From: Lethocerus indicus
Lineage: Eukaryota > Arthropoda > Insecta > Hemiptera > Belostomatidae
Reading direction: 5' to 3'
DNA: 64,000 nt
NCBI GenBank assembly: GCA_019843655.1
Contig: JACDQD010000104.1
Coordinates: forward strand, 558,001 to 622,000
Under the pieces are notes generated by a model, which saw nothing but the letters and a program-made list of their open reading frames with translations, had not been told where the DNA came from and did no database searches. How positions within the stretch are numbered: position 1 is the stretch's first letter; each line of letters starts with the position of its first letter. Positions 30,701-43,100 of this stretch are shown here, one piece after another. Position numbers and translations under genes: made by a program.

Positions 30701-33000
30701 AATTCAAATCCGCTATCTGCCGGCTGCCCTCCATCTGTCACGCAATTGCGCTCTAATGTTTTCGTAAATGTTTACATGAATTTGTTAAGTACACGGCTAA
30801 TTATGAAATTATAATCGGCCATCCGATTTGGGTAGGATGCAGGCGGGCAGGTTCAAGAACACGGTTAATACTCTCTTCGAAGGGGATAATCGATACAGCT
30901 TTGGCTTGACGGAACCAGTATTTTAAACTAGGGCTTTTTTATGTTCTCTAAATTATATTCTCTCCGATGGTATAAATAAATGTTTTGAGAAGTGTCCGAA
31001 TAAACGGTATTTTTATTCATCTCAGCCGATCCTATTAAACCATCGTACGCCACCGATCGGTCCAATTTTTCATCTCTATATTTTCTATTTTTTCCATTCT
31101 CCCTTCTCATTTTCGATGCGACCATATATCACGTGAACAGGCTCTGTGAAATTAGCCTGATTAAAGCAGCACATTAGACCCCTCTCGGGATAACTGACTG
31201 TAACGGACTCCGGACAATGCGAAGCGGTCCGCATTCCGCACCGACCGCTCAACCAAGTACCGACGCCGGTATCCCTGCTGTCTGCAACAGCTTACCGACA
31301 TAAAAATTCTATCCTAAAGTCTAAAGTTTAAGATGTCTTACCGAGTATTAGTTTCGGTCAACCCAATAATTTACAGCGGAGACAGAAGACCACACATATA
31401 TTATTAATATTATAAACGAATAAAGCATGTTGTATGCAATAATATGTAAGCATATTGTACCAAATTAGGTATTACGAAGTACGCAAGATAATAAGGCAAA
31501 AACGTTGATAAGAGTTACGGTAACGGCCAAACGTTAATTTTGGGAGCTGGATGTTTAGCGGTAGTCTTTAATTAAGAAGACAATCCAAAGTAGTCTGTTA
31601 ACAACGGTGTTAATACAGGCCGGGCGGGATGAAAACCGGGTTAATTCCGATATTTTTTGGCTAGCCCGGAGGAAATTCCGTTTAGCAATGGAAAAATGTT
31701 AACAGCCCTCTTCCTGCCAGATCAAAGGGACGCCGCGCGGTTTATCGTAAAATATTATCATTGGCCCCTATCTGACGATCTGGGCTGATTTCATGTCAGC
31801 AGAAGATTGGATTGAGATTAGATTGTAAACTGAATTGTCCATAATTATAGCGCTCCCGTTACTTTCATTAGGGCAATTTTAATGTTCCGCCTGTCCATTC
31901 ACACTGCGTCAAAACCCATCGGCGAACCCCGACATTTAATAAACCTAGAAATTGGAAAATAAAGTTGTTTGCTAAAAATGAGACCAGTACTCACGCGTCT
32001 CATCTTATCTGCTATATCCCGACTTCCTGTAGCAATTATGTACATCATTCTACATACGGTACTATTATATACCATAGTGTCATATTAATGACACTTATCC
32101 TCAAGGGGTGTTGTCAGCCCGGGCAAAAGAAGGAAACAAGAAGATCGAGGACGAAGAAAACGAATACCCCTGCTATGTCAATATACATTATACATAAGCA
32201 AACAGCAGAAACATTAAGTAATATTTATTGAATAATTGTTATACACTCGTGTGACTCTCTCCTGTCGTATGTTTGCTTCAAGTTGTAACCATACGATTTA
32301 GAATGGATACAGAATCAGAAAAAAATATAGTAGAAGGAACCCACAGATGACTAATTAACAACAGTTTCCACTATTAAAACATGGTTTTCCTTCCATCATA
32401 CTAAATATCCAGCAAAACTCATAAGTATACTTCACCGTTAATACTAATAAATAATAACAATAAGGAGGATCTTGTACGTTTAGTAAGATAGTATACCTTG
32501 AATTGAGATCTAACGATAATGTTGACTACACCTGTCGGATCTGAATGTCTCAATGCCGTTTGCTTCCGTATTTGGACATACGGTATGATCACAGGGAAGG
32601 TATAATTAGCCGTGTAACAAGAGAGTCTCAATATGTAACAGGCAAATAGCGGATAATCACTTGTGCTTCCGGCCGCACTCGAACCTGTTACTTTACTTGG
32701 ACTTATAAAAGTCGGATCATGTCAAGTGGCCCTTTAGCGACTTCGTTTCGAAAACGAGTATTACATTCAGTTGGCGTCTTGCAATCGATAGTAGCCCAGA
32801 CGTAGATGTATGGTGTATCGGATTCGTAGTCCAGTACCGAGATTGGAAAACGTTGTGCTCCCGGAAATGGAATATGCAACGCGAAATTAAAAAGGGGTTT
32901 TCATTCGGGACGGTGGACACTCAATAGGAATAAAACAGAAATATAAAAATTGGAACGGTAACAAATTATTTCCGAGAACGGGGCTCCATTCCTGAGAGCG
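27721..33000. other. Intergenic DNA with small GC-rich patches
   Basis: Mostly AT-rich. GC-richer patches occur near 28010-28200, 28861-29000, 29105-29220, 30640-30740, 31195-31290 and 31620-31740. A TATA-like TTTATAAAAC sits at 28903-28912 inside a GC-rich patch. A degenerate tandem repeat lies at 28492-28573. Open frames of up to 92 codons are unrecognised. Confidence 0.4.
28492..28573 (+). repeat. Degenerate tandem repeat, three copies
   Basis: Copies starting at 28492, 28529 and 28553 share the pattern AGAAGTNNATATACTA. The first and third also share CTATCAGT. Spacing is 37 and then 24 bp, so the array is irregular and looks old or partly deleted. I do not recognise a family. Confidence 0.6.
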
Positions 33001-35420
33001 GGGGTGGGAGGAGGTACGTTTAGCGCGGTGGGTATTAATAGAGAGCCAGCCAGAGCCGAAGACTACGAAGACTAATAGAGCAGGTGACGGTTTCACAGCA
33101 CTCCCATTCACCCGGAAAGAGAACAAGTGTTACCCATTGTATTAACCCCGGGTACTATTTTCAGTTTACGCCATCTCGGGAGTAGATCAAGAATCTGGGC
33201 CCGAGAGCAGGAGCAGTCAGTCCGGTTAATAATAATCGCTCAGAAGGAATTTAGATTTTTAATCTGAAAATTATTGATATACACAATTGCCGTCTTAGTT
33301 TTTGAACTACAATAATGCAATTCATCATGAAAATCGTACTACCTTTCCATTAGTTTTTGCGGGATATTTACCTTAAAATAATCGGTTCTTAATTCTATTT
33401 CTATAGAAATGGACTTCCGTTCAACATTGAAAAAATTTCAAGATGAACATTTACACGACAGAGAGTACAACAAATGAAAAATTATTTTAATGTCTTAATA
33501 AATAAAGAAAATTCGATGTTTTGAACAAAACACGTGTACAGCCGATTTAACAGGCGGAAATTTATTGTAAGCTTGAATAAGGAGTGTTACGATGGGGGGA
33601 CGGGAATAGGTCTATGAAATCTCATTCAATGGGACTAATTGGCCGATGGTCGAAATGCAGTCAAATTTATTTCTGATTTCCAGGGCTGATTTCCAAGGGG
33701 CTGTTTTCAATGTGGGATCCTCTCACACGAGATAGAGCTCCCATTCTTCCCGCGTCGGCCGATTCAACCGCGGACAGACTCACTGGGATACCTCTAATAA
33801 TAATAATAATAAGGGCTTTATTAACAAAAATTACAGCCTTTCCGTACATTTTTTAGCACAAATTAAATCTTCTTGAGCAGAAGATAGCACTCAGTCCGAT
33901 CCGAGTTCATTAAAAGAAACACTTTTAAACGAAAATATCACTGGAAATTACATCCCGGCATCTATGTCGGGCTCAATTACCTGAAAATCTGTCTTTCGAA
34001 TTATTTATTATCTAAATTCATTCAAAACTATAAAATTAGAAACAAATATTTCCCAGTAATCCGCAGCGCGGTTTTCATTGGAAGTTCTCGAATTAAAGCT
34101 TTTCTTGTAGTGTCGTCGCAGGACTAAATCGTCGACTGGAGAAAGACTACGTCTACGTTCGAGTGCCTCTTTATCTCATTTGGTCTCAGACTAGACGAAA
34201 TAACTGTTAACGATACGGGTCACAGCCTTCCTAATTTACTGACGGATTGCTACTAACGATGGCGAGAAGCCGAGTCAAAGTGTAGACGGAAACTTATTTT
34301 TAGTCTCAAAATTGATTGCATTCCCAATGTTTTGATATCTTTGTAAATAAGAATCGAGAAAATCAGGGATCTATAACATTTAACAATTTTCCAATGTACA
34401 CTTTATTTTAATGCATTTAAATGTATTGTTTATCTACATACTCCATTGGTAATTAATTGATATTCTCCTCGTTCATTGCATGTGTGATATTCCTTAGATC
34501 CCTAGATATGGGCACTTAAATCGGCTACATTGAATACACGCCGGATGTATAGTAGGCATCCATCACATACTTGCATAGTGTATACCTTATTGAATTTATG
34601 TAAATTGACTTAGATCATCAAAATTACGACGTCGGACATGGAAGGTCGGATGGAGAAAACGAAGAATGTAATTTGGCAATGACTCCGATCGTATATACAG
34701 TCGGACTACCGCGTAGAAGGAAGAAGTCATTAGTCTCGAGATATTCAAAGGTGGAATACATACATAACCAGATGTTGGCCGGAGATTAGATCTATAATAC
34801 CTTACGATTAAATGGAGCGTCCTGTGCGGAATGGCCGGTCACGAATTGCAGCTAGGCGGATCTGAGCAATTGTTAATTGGAAATTAAACCAGAAGACTTT
34901 GAAGGGATAAAGGAAGCAATAAACTCGAAGCGTATTGTGCTATTGTTGATACTCTTTCCCACTTGTTGTAACTCCCCCCCCTTTCCTCAATTATGAATGA
35001 AACAGGCTACTATCCATTGATGCAGTCGAGTTGGCTCGCTACTACAGTTATCTATTGTTCGAACTTCAGGGATCATTCGTATGAAACCCGAATTCGGAAT
35101 AAGGAAAAAAGGGAAAGTTTGAATATCCTCGCACTCCCTTCAGAATCTGATTATCAGAATTATACCCTCAAATTCACCATTATTATAGTAACCATATTGA
35201 TTCATAATTTACGGGTAAAACATATTCGAAAATTTTGAATTTTGAATTAATTTAAAGGAATGGAACGGTCCACCGAACAATGCTATTTTTTTAATATGAA
35301 CATAGAACTGGTTTTAACACCGGAGGTTTAGTTATATTTATATAAACAACATCCTGTACTATTTGATGATTTAAATAACTGTGGCGAAATGCCTATGTCG
35401 AATGTCCTACTTCTACTCGA
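33001..35420. other. Intergenic DNA
   Basis: A GC-richer start (about 33001-33220) with a G-rich tract near 33001-33016 and a short (TAA)6 run at 33795-33812. A run of eight C occurs at 34974-34981. The remainder is AT-rich with no recognised feature. Open frames reach 81 codons and are unrecognised. Confidence 0.45.
33795..33812 (+). repeat. (TAA)6 short microsatellite
   Basis: Six perfect TAA units inside AT-rich DNA. Confidence 0.9.
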
Positions 35421-35950
35421 GGTTCTATTGCAGGATTACCGGTGGCGGATCGTAAACGTTCCAATCGAACGCGAATATCGATTGAGATTATGTCGATCTG
35501 GGATAATTTCGGCCCGGAAGCGTTGTCGTCAATATATCCTGTGTCGGATCGTGACAGCGGAATGAAGGGGGAACCTGTAAATGATTCGTCGGTGGCATTC
35601 TTGGCGCGCTGGGATCACAAGAGCTCGGGGGGTGACTATAAAATAAATAGATGAGAGCGCGGAGGCGCTGCGGACAATTAGACGGGTGAGCTGGGCTGGA
35701 TATTGGCCGGGGCTAATTGCGACCCACCAGAAATACAGACCCCCGCCCCCGCAACAGCACCCGGGTTCAAAGCCAGATCAAAGGGGACTCGTTTATCAGG
35801 GCGGCGGGCGCCCGTGACGGGGCCCTCGGCCGATAATTGCCCGTTCTGCGCCCCCGGTGTCGCCCCTAATCTATCTTTGGACGCCTCCCCTCCAATCTCA
35901 ACTTCATCGCATTACATCGTCCTACCTTATAAACTAGACCGACAATAAAA
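35421..35950. other. GC-rich block with TATA-like box
   Basis: A GC-rich block of about 500 bp that is locally very CpG-rich (35690-35880). A good TATA-like sequence, TATAAAATA, lies at 35637-35645, flanked by GC-rich DNA. I see no convincing arthropod initiator (TCAGT type) 25-35 bp downstream. Open frames of 70 and 81 codons are unrecognised. Confidence 0.35.
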
Positions 35951-38220
35951 AAACATCCGAGACACCGCTCTGCGTATTAATTCCCTTGAAGGCAGATTTT
36001 TTTTAAATATCTCCCCCTTATTTATATTTACACAATTTTTATCGCAATTGCAATTCACATTTACGAATTTGATTGGGGGTTATCTATACGTCTATATTTC
36101 ATTCTTCACATGGCGGTTTCGGCTTCTCCTTGTGTCCGTTCATGATTTTATGCACATTTAGCTACCATATTTGTTCTTTTATTGTTCTCTGTTTCTTTTT
36201 TTGGAAAGAACATATGTATATGCAGTGAGCATTAATGATGAAATATTCCGTAACTCTCTTAAGAAAATTTGAGTATGTCATTAAGTTCAATCTCAATCCG
36301 AACCTAATTTCGCTATAGTAATTTGATAATTTACATTCTTTATGTCATTATTAATAATTTTATTCGAAACATTTCAACGTTCGCGCATCATGTAAGTATG
36401 TCCAATTAAACCAGCTGAACTCCAAATTACATCAGCTGCACTTTCCCGACCTTGTTCCACTCGACAAAAAACAAATACCTTATGCGGTTTTACTGCGTAT
36501 ATGGAGCGAACGTATTTATTTATTAAAACAAAAATGTCGCAAAAAAATTTCAATTTGTTGTCATTTGATTAAAAACATTCTGTTTGGGAAGACAGCAAAA
36601 GCCGAGTTAAAATGCAATTGCGCCATGCCATTTAATAATATACCAATTTGAGATAATGCAATTCATTTCTGAAGGTCCTTCAAATATGTGTGTCCTTTCA
36701 ATGTTGTGTGTGAATTTTTATTTGCAACAGCTGTGAATGGTTGCGCCCCTAAGTTTCTGAATACAACTAACGTGAGCATTTACGCTTTTTCTACTTCATG
36801 TGATCCAATGGCCAACTTATTTTATACATAAAAGTGAGATATGTTAACAATTTCATTAATATATTAATAAATAATCGGGAATTCCGCAACCCGCCGAATG
36901 CACAAAATGCCAATAATCCAGGCAATTTCACCAATCTGCGTGAGAAGCGTACGACTCCCAATCTTCCGAGCGTGGGGAAACGGATTAATGGGCTTTATCT
37001 TTAGTGCCTAGTAGTCTAGAGAGAAGCTCACAGAAAAGGAGAAAAACAACCGATGGAAAGTGTGGCCCACACCGGCTGCGTCCCACAATTGGAAAGTTGC
37101 TCAGCCTCAGTTTGAAACATCTCGGGAAAAACAACGGCGATTTAACGAACACAGACAGTTTCGGCTCATAAATACGGGAGGAGAAATATAACGAGGAGAG
37201 TTTTTCTGTTCTTTTCAACGCTAATTTGGTGAAAAACCAGCTTTTCTCTTATTACCTTACACCGAAATTTAACTGGTCCTGATATATCGGTATATCTCTA
37301 ATGTCGATTGCAAAATGCTGACATAAGCAAATTTTAATCGTCACCCGAATACATTAAGCTCCAGACATTTACTTACGAAATACTTTTCATAGAACATACA
37401 TTCTATACTTGGTTAGGAGCGATGCCTTGGTCCAAGAACAAAGTCGGGCACGGCAACTCTAATTAGATGAAACTGGGCAACTCTTCCTGCCGTTAAGATG
37501 AAGAAGAAGAAGAAGTTAGCCCCCGTCATTACCGCTTCCTTTCGAGATATTAAAAGGGAGGCCCGGGCCGTGAGCACGAGTTTCCGGGAACCACCGCAGT
37601 TCGAAGAAACGCCGTTACTCTTTCGAGTGGGCCCAAAGGTGATGGAATTAATTTATCGACGGAAAGGATTACGCCGAAAAATTCCCAGCGGATAATTCAG
37701 ACTGTGAATTCGAAGATGCCCGCGGTTCCTAGAAAAGTCAGGGACCTCAAAAAGAAAGCCGATTATAGAATCGATTCGGGTCGTTTCTGTATCTCAAAAT
37801 ACTATTTCTGTTATATCCACGTCCTGTCTTAATTAGTTTCCTACTTTTTATTACAAATTTTGCACCTCAATGTTAATTATTATATATATTCTCCGATGCA
37901 TCTTCTTTGTCCTTATTTCCCATCATGAATTGTGTTTTCAACAGAATCTTGTCTAGAAATATTTCCGTATGATCAGACGCAATGAAACTGATACATCAGT
38001 TATAAAGAACTTCAAGACGGCCGTTGTGAATTACTGTGGGGTTAAAATTTAAATTGTGTAATTATCAATAAAGAGTCCATTAAGAAGTACCACCGCTTGG
38101 GGCGTCATCCGGGTCTGATTTCGTTGTACAAGCAGGTGTTTCCTATTGTCCTGATGCGGATATAGAATCGGGAATATTTTCCTATAAATCTTTAAGGAAT
38201 ATTACGAGGACAATACGGTA
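35951..38220. other. AT-rich intergenic DNA
   Basis: AT-rich from 35951 to about 37480, then mixed. A short (AAG)5 run lies at 37501-37515 at the start of a 65-codon frame (37498-37695) that is rich in Lys and Arg but otherwise unrecognised. No gene is supported. Confidence 0.45.
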
Positions 38221-38600
38221 AAGGTAAGCTCGGAATGTCCTTCGCGGGCGGTTCGCTGAGTTATCAGCGGTAACGGTTGGGACAATTATTACCGGCGATG
38301 GGGGCGCGGCGGGGAAGGGATACTTATCGGTACATCCTGTACCTAATTAGTGCGTCGTACACAGACTAACACGCACAACGGGCGGAGGCGGGTGAGACCA
38401 CCTCCCCACCCTGCCGACTTGTGCGTATATAAATACTGTAACTAAATTACCCCCATATCCTACAAAAGGGCGATACTATTGGCCCCGTCCACCGTTCCCG
38501 CCCGGGGACAACTCGGTTCGGAATTGCAAAAATGTCGGTGTAAGAGACCCCCCCCCGGTAGGCCAACCATCGACACTCGCTAACGAATGCACGCGGTTTT
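38221..38600 (+). promoter_or_regulatory. GC-rich block with GC box and TATA box (possible promoter)
   Basis: The block contains a GC-box-like GGGCGGAGGCGGG at 38380-38392. About 34 bp further is a textbook TATA box, TATATAAATA at 38426-38435. A transcription start would be expected near 38456-38466, but no clear initiator motif is seen there. Just after the TATA box lies an 18-bp word (38441-38458) that recurs exactly at 42911-42928. No open frame downstream is recognisable, so if this is a promoter its transcript is unknown. An enhancer or a chance TATA box in AT-rich DNA are alternatives. Confidence 0.25.
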
Positions 38601-41600
38601 AGCTCCGACATAATTTTTTTCTCTAGTTATTAACGAGCTACGCATACTACGTGCGGCCAGTTCGAAACTAAAGCCGTCATAATTGGTTCTGCGGCACTGT
38701 GACTGCTTTACAGTATAAGATGGGGGGGGGGTTGGATTAATATTGATACCGCTTTTTACCCGGCTATTTTTAGCGTGAAGCAGGACATGGACAGTTGTCG
38801 CTCATTCGTTTTAAATTTTTTGATTGACGCTGGCCAATATGCAATTCGTTCTAAGATCAAGGGGAGCATTTTCGGCACTAAGCGACGACACCATCTCATT
38901 GTATAATAATAAATTATATAGGTAATATATAATGTGTTTACCCCAACTAATTTTAATGTTTGACAAAAATAAAGATGATTGGAATTTCTTCTAGCCAATA
39001 ATTAATGTAGAGGAAGTTTAGCTATTTTATTTTTTCAGCCGTTTATTCCTATTGTTGTTAATTAATTTAATTTCATTTTAATAACTCCTCAACCACGAAA
39101 TACACGCTATTTTGCATTTATAAGCTATTTTATTTTTTGTCCACGTTTTATCTGCTTTTTCGTCTCGAACGTCATAATAATGAACGCGTATTAAAAACAA
39201 ATTTAAAACTGCCGGCCACTCCGATTTTGGTTTCTCGTCCAAAGGAAATGTCTTGTTAGTGTAACGGTGTTCGGTCGAAGTAGGTCCTAATTAAGGAATT
39301 CAATTCCAGGCCTTATAAATATGAGGCGTACACAGAAAACCAAAACTGTCAGGGATGAACATACTGCATATTCATTGTTATTCAAATGTTACACCGTTCG
39401 AGTTCAGTTCGTTAATTTCCACCGGAGGGTTTCTCAGGCGTCGATCCCATCGCCGAACGTGCACATCATCCGATATTTTGAGGCGAAAGCCCAATTATAT
39501 TCAGAAATATAATGGAGTCGTACGTAGGAGAGCCAATGTGGAATTTGTTGTAAATCAAGGGGAAGAAAACTGTGCCCAGGAAATTTTTATAATGCGAAGG
39601 AAAATCGTCGATTTTATTCACCGATTTTTTTCAACTGATAGTTTTAGTTTTCAATCAATTACACTAATAAAACTACTGAACTCCTTTTCTAAAAGGCACA
39701 AGTTCTGTCATCCGATGATATGTCCATTAAAATAATCACGATAATTAATTGTATGGGCAGATAAACTGGTTCTTCTTCATGTTGCAGTTCTTTTTCACCA
39801 CTACATTATATCGTACAAGTTATTTTCAGAGTTCGACGGCTAAATTATTATAGCCTGGCCTCGCGTCTTGGCCACAGCCACGTTTCCGCGTCGACTCCTT
39901 TTCCCCGTACCGCCGCTTTTATTATCGAATCAAAATTCATAATAAATCAATTAATTTATGCTCCGCACCAATAAACGCGCACCTGGCCGGTCGGATTTAC
40001 GGTAACCGGTTCCGTCGTCGCGTTTATCACGGGGTGATCTCCTAAAGAAGGTTGGAGTCGGTCGTTTTCCAGGAAAAAAGGGTAAAAAAATTACGAAATA
40101 CGGAGCGAAACCGTTCAGGGCACGTTAGTTGAAATATTTATAGACTCACTCGCGTGACGGCGGCATAAAATATGGTTCAAACGGGCCGAATCGCTTAGCA
40201 CACGCGGTTCTTAATTTCTTCATAATCTCGAAGGGATCGAGTTTTTTTTTGTGTGTCTGTTAGGAAGAATTGCTCGGGGCTTTTGATTAACGGCGGATCC
40301 CGAGATCCAAGGCTGGTATCGAAAAAGATCGTAAAAATAGCAGCGAAAAGAAGACCAACGAAGGGAGAAAAAAATTATATTTAAATTGAACGAGACCCCC
40401 GCAATAGTATTAATAAACCAATTAAACTCTCTCACGACAATGCGTACGGAGAATAATTTGCGCGACGGGAAACCAGTGTACAGTTATTAGAGGATGCAAA
40501 TTTTAATTGTTCCTAATGGTATTGCGGCGGAATAGGTCTGAGGCTAGTCCGAGCACCGTAATTGACGGTTTGCCCAAAATTTACATCTCAAAGCGGCAAG
40601 GAAAGGATTCGCAATGGGAGGTACATCTCGCCATGTTAATAAACAATATTACTAACTATAATAAGATGGTTGTTTTGTAAAAAATACTGATAATAAATGG
40701 ATAATTTTTGGACAGACAAGAGTATAGATCCTTATTCACACATTACTCTATATTCATTCATGTTTTTAAATTTATTGTTCGTCATTGTGTTTTATTAAGG
40801 AGTAGCAATATTGTTTTTCTTTGGGAAAAATATCTGGTAGAGTAAAATAAGTATTTGTTCGTTTCAAAAATGTTAAGAAAAATACTTGGACGATTTCGTT
40901 CGACAGGCTGGATTCGCGACTGCAAAGGACACAGAATGCAAATTGAATTCCCCAGACGGGAAGCTATTAGTATAGTAGTAGTAACATTGTTCGCGGCCTC
41001 GTCCCTTTTTATTTGCCGCCATAAACTAGCGCCTCGGGGGGCGGCGGTGGTGCGGGTCTTCGCATAACCCGGCAATCGGCCGGCCTCTATGCAAATCGGG
41101 TCGCCCTACACCGCCCAACCCTCCTATCTCGAATCGAATTACCTTACCCGCTGCAACCTGCAGTCATCTTTGTGCTTTATGCAGGACGAGGTAATTGTTT
41201 CTGCGATGGCCCCATAAAAAAATAATACTCGCGTTGGGTTACTATACTGCCATTATGCAGAAAAACGGGCATAAGGGTCCGGTGCTTAATGACGGTCTGA
41301 ATTCTCCTTTGTTGTGTTGACTATACAGTACACAGTCGGGCATTGAGGGACACAGTTATTTTAGTCTGAGAAAATTAGTGTCAACTACGGCCTTACTTCA
41401 GAGTCTACCCGGCCTTAATATTCGTTTGAATAGATTCCGGAGCCAACCCAGACAGGGTTTTTCCTACGAAAATGAAGTACACGAGGAAATCGAGTGCTTA
41501 GGACTCTCCAATCAAACGATGAGAATATGGCGAAGAAATTTATACTTAGCAAAACTACGGCAAGCGGATTTGAACAAAGGACGTCGCAACGAATTCCATT

Positions 41601-42770
41601 GTCTGTCCTTCCTGTTCAGTGCCACAAATACAAAAATAAATTTTTCCTGGCCCTGAACCCTTCTGGGTTATACCTAGGGAGCGGGAGTTATTTGCCATTT
41701 AAGGCGAGATAATAATGGGGTGCCTTAAGTGGTTTTGCCACCTGCACTTGACAGAGGAAGTTTGGATCTCCTGAAAATTATTTTCCAACTCTTCTGGAGG
41801 GAGAGCACAGCGAGGCAGACCAGGCGCCAGATGTGGGATAGTTTGAGAGAGAAAATGCTTCATGCCATGGCCAGAATAGACTATAAATAGACTATATCGA
41901 GAAGACCAGGAGCAGGATTTTACACAGATTTTTATTATTAACATTCAATAATATTTTGTGTACACCTTCAGAAGTTCCTTAACGATACTTCGAGTCCCGC
42001 TTTGCTTTTTGAATTTCGGTGAAATGATGTTTATCATTCGCACTACACTCTTCCTCAACAATACCACGATTTCGGGAAACGATCAACGAAAAGCGTTAGG
42101 GGTAAATTACCGAGATGAGTTGAGGAGATATTTTATGCTGTGATGAATGGAAAGAACACCGAATGGTCCGAAATGCCGAACGGTAATTAAGATAAGATCC
42201 TACGTAAAGATAAATTTTTGAGTTGTGCGCAGGAAGCACAAATGACAGGTCAGAATGGAACGTGAGCAAAACGTTGAGATCGAACAGGAATGCAAGCGTG
42301 ACTATAATTATGTTTATAATTACAGTTATAAATAAACAGGAGGAAAGCAGATCTGAGATGGCAGATTGTTAAAGTAAAAACTGAGGTAACGTATAAAAAC
42401 CGGCAGTTCGTATCACAGCATTGTCTAGAGAACCAAAAATATATTAAATGTATCAGCATATTAATTATGTTATTTTACCAGAAAAAAGTTAAGGAAATTT
42501 TGACGGAATATTACTGATGAGCGGTGAATGAAGAAAGTACGAGTGCAAATAGTTGAGTTATTATTAGTTTTAGTAATTGGCCCGAATGTCAAAAAGTGTA
42601 AGTAAGAAAGCCTCAGCGATACCAGAATGATAAGCTCTACAGCATAGTATACTGTCCAGGAATTGAGTTTTAGATAACAGCGTAGTTAATGAGACTGGAA
42701 GAAAGTGAGCGCCACTCTGAGCATGTATGTATAATATTTACTCGGACGTCAGTCTTCCTGTTTGTCCCCC
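38601..42770. other. Intergenic DNA with GC-rich patches
   Basis: Runs of nine C (38548-38556) and ten G (38722-38731) flank the left end. GC-richer patches lie at about 39850-40040 and 41020-41160, the second holding a GGCCGGCC at 41078-41085. Open frames reach 126 codons (39355-39735) and 97 codons (complement 40782-41075) and are unrecognised. No RNA gene or mobile element was seen. Confidence 0.4.
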
Positions 42771-43100
42771 GCTAGGTTAATTGGCCTCGAAATTGCTTTT
42801 CCGCCGATTCCGAGGGCACAGCTGTGGGGGCGGGGGGAGATCCGGCGCTGTTTTTACCCCGGCCGATAATTCCGCCGCAGAGAGCTCAACGGCGGCGAGC
42901 CTTAAACCGCACTAAATTACCCCCATATTGCAAGTGGCGGGTGGTAATTGGGGGTCTCATTAGCCCGGGTCGACACCCCGGGGCGGCTCCGATCATGTGG
43001 GACAACCCCGGCTTTCTTTCGGGCCTCAAGCCGGGCACATCTGCCGGATTATCTGCGACCGTACTGACGTGTAGCCACCGGTACGCGTTACCCCGCTGAC
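42771..43100. other. GC-rich block sharing an 18-bp word with the 38.4-kb block
   Basis: A strongly GC-rich block of 330 bp with CCCGG and GGCCG words. It contains ACTAAATTACCCCCATAT at 42911-42928, an exact copy of 38441-38458. The 91-codon frame at 42824-43099 is unrecognised. Similar composition and a shared word suggest a related regulatory element, which is an inference. Confidence 0.35.
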
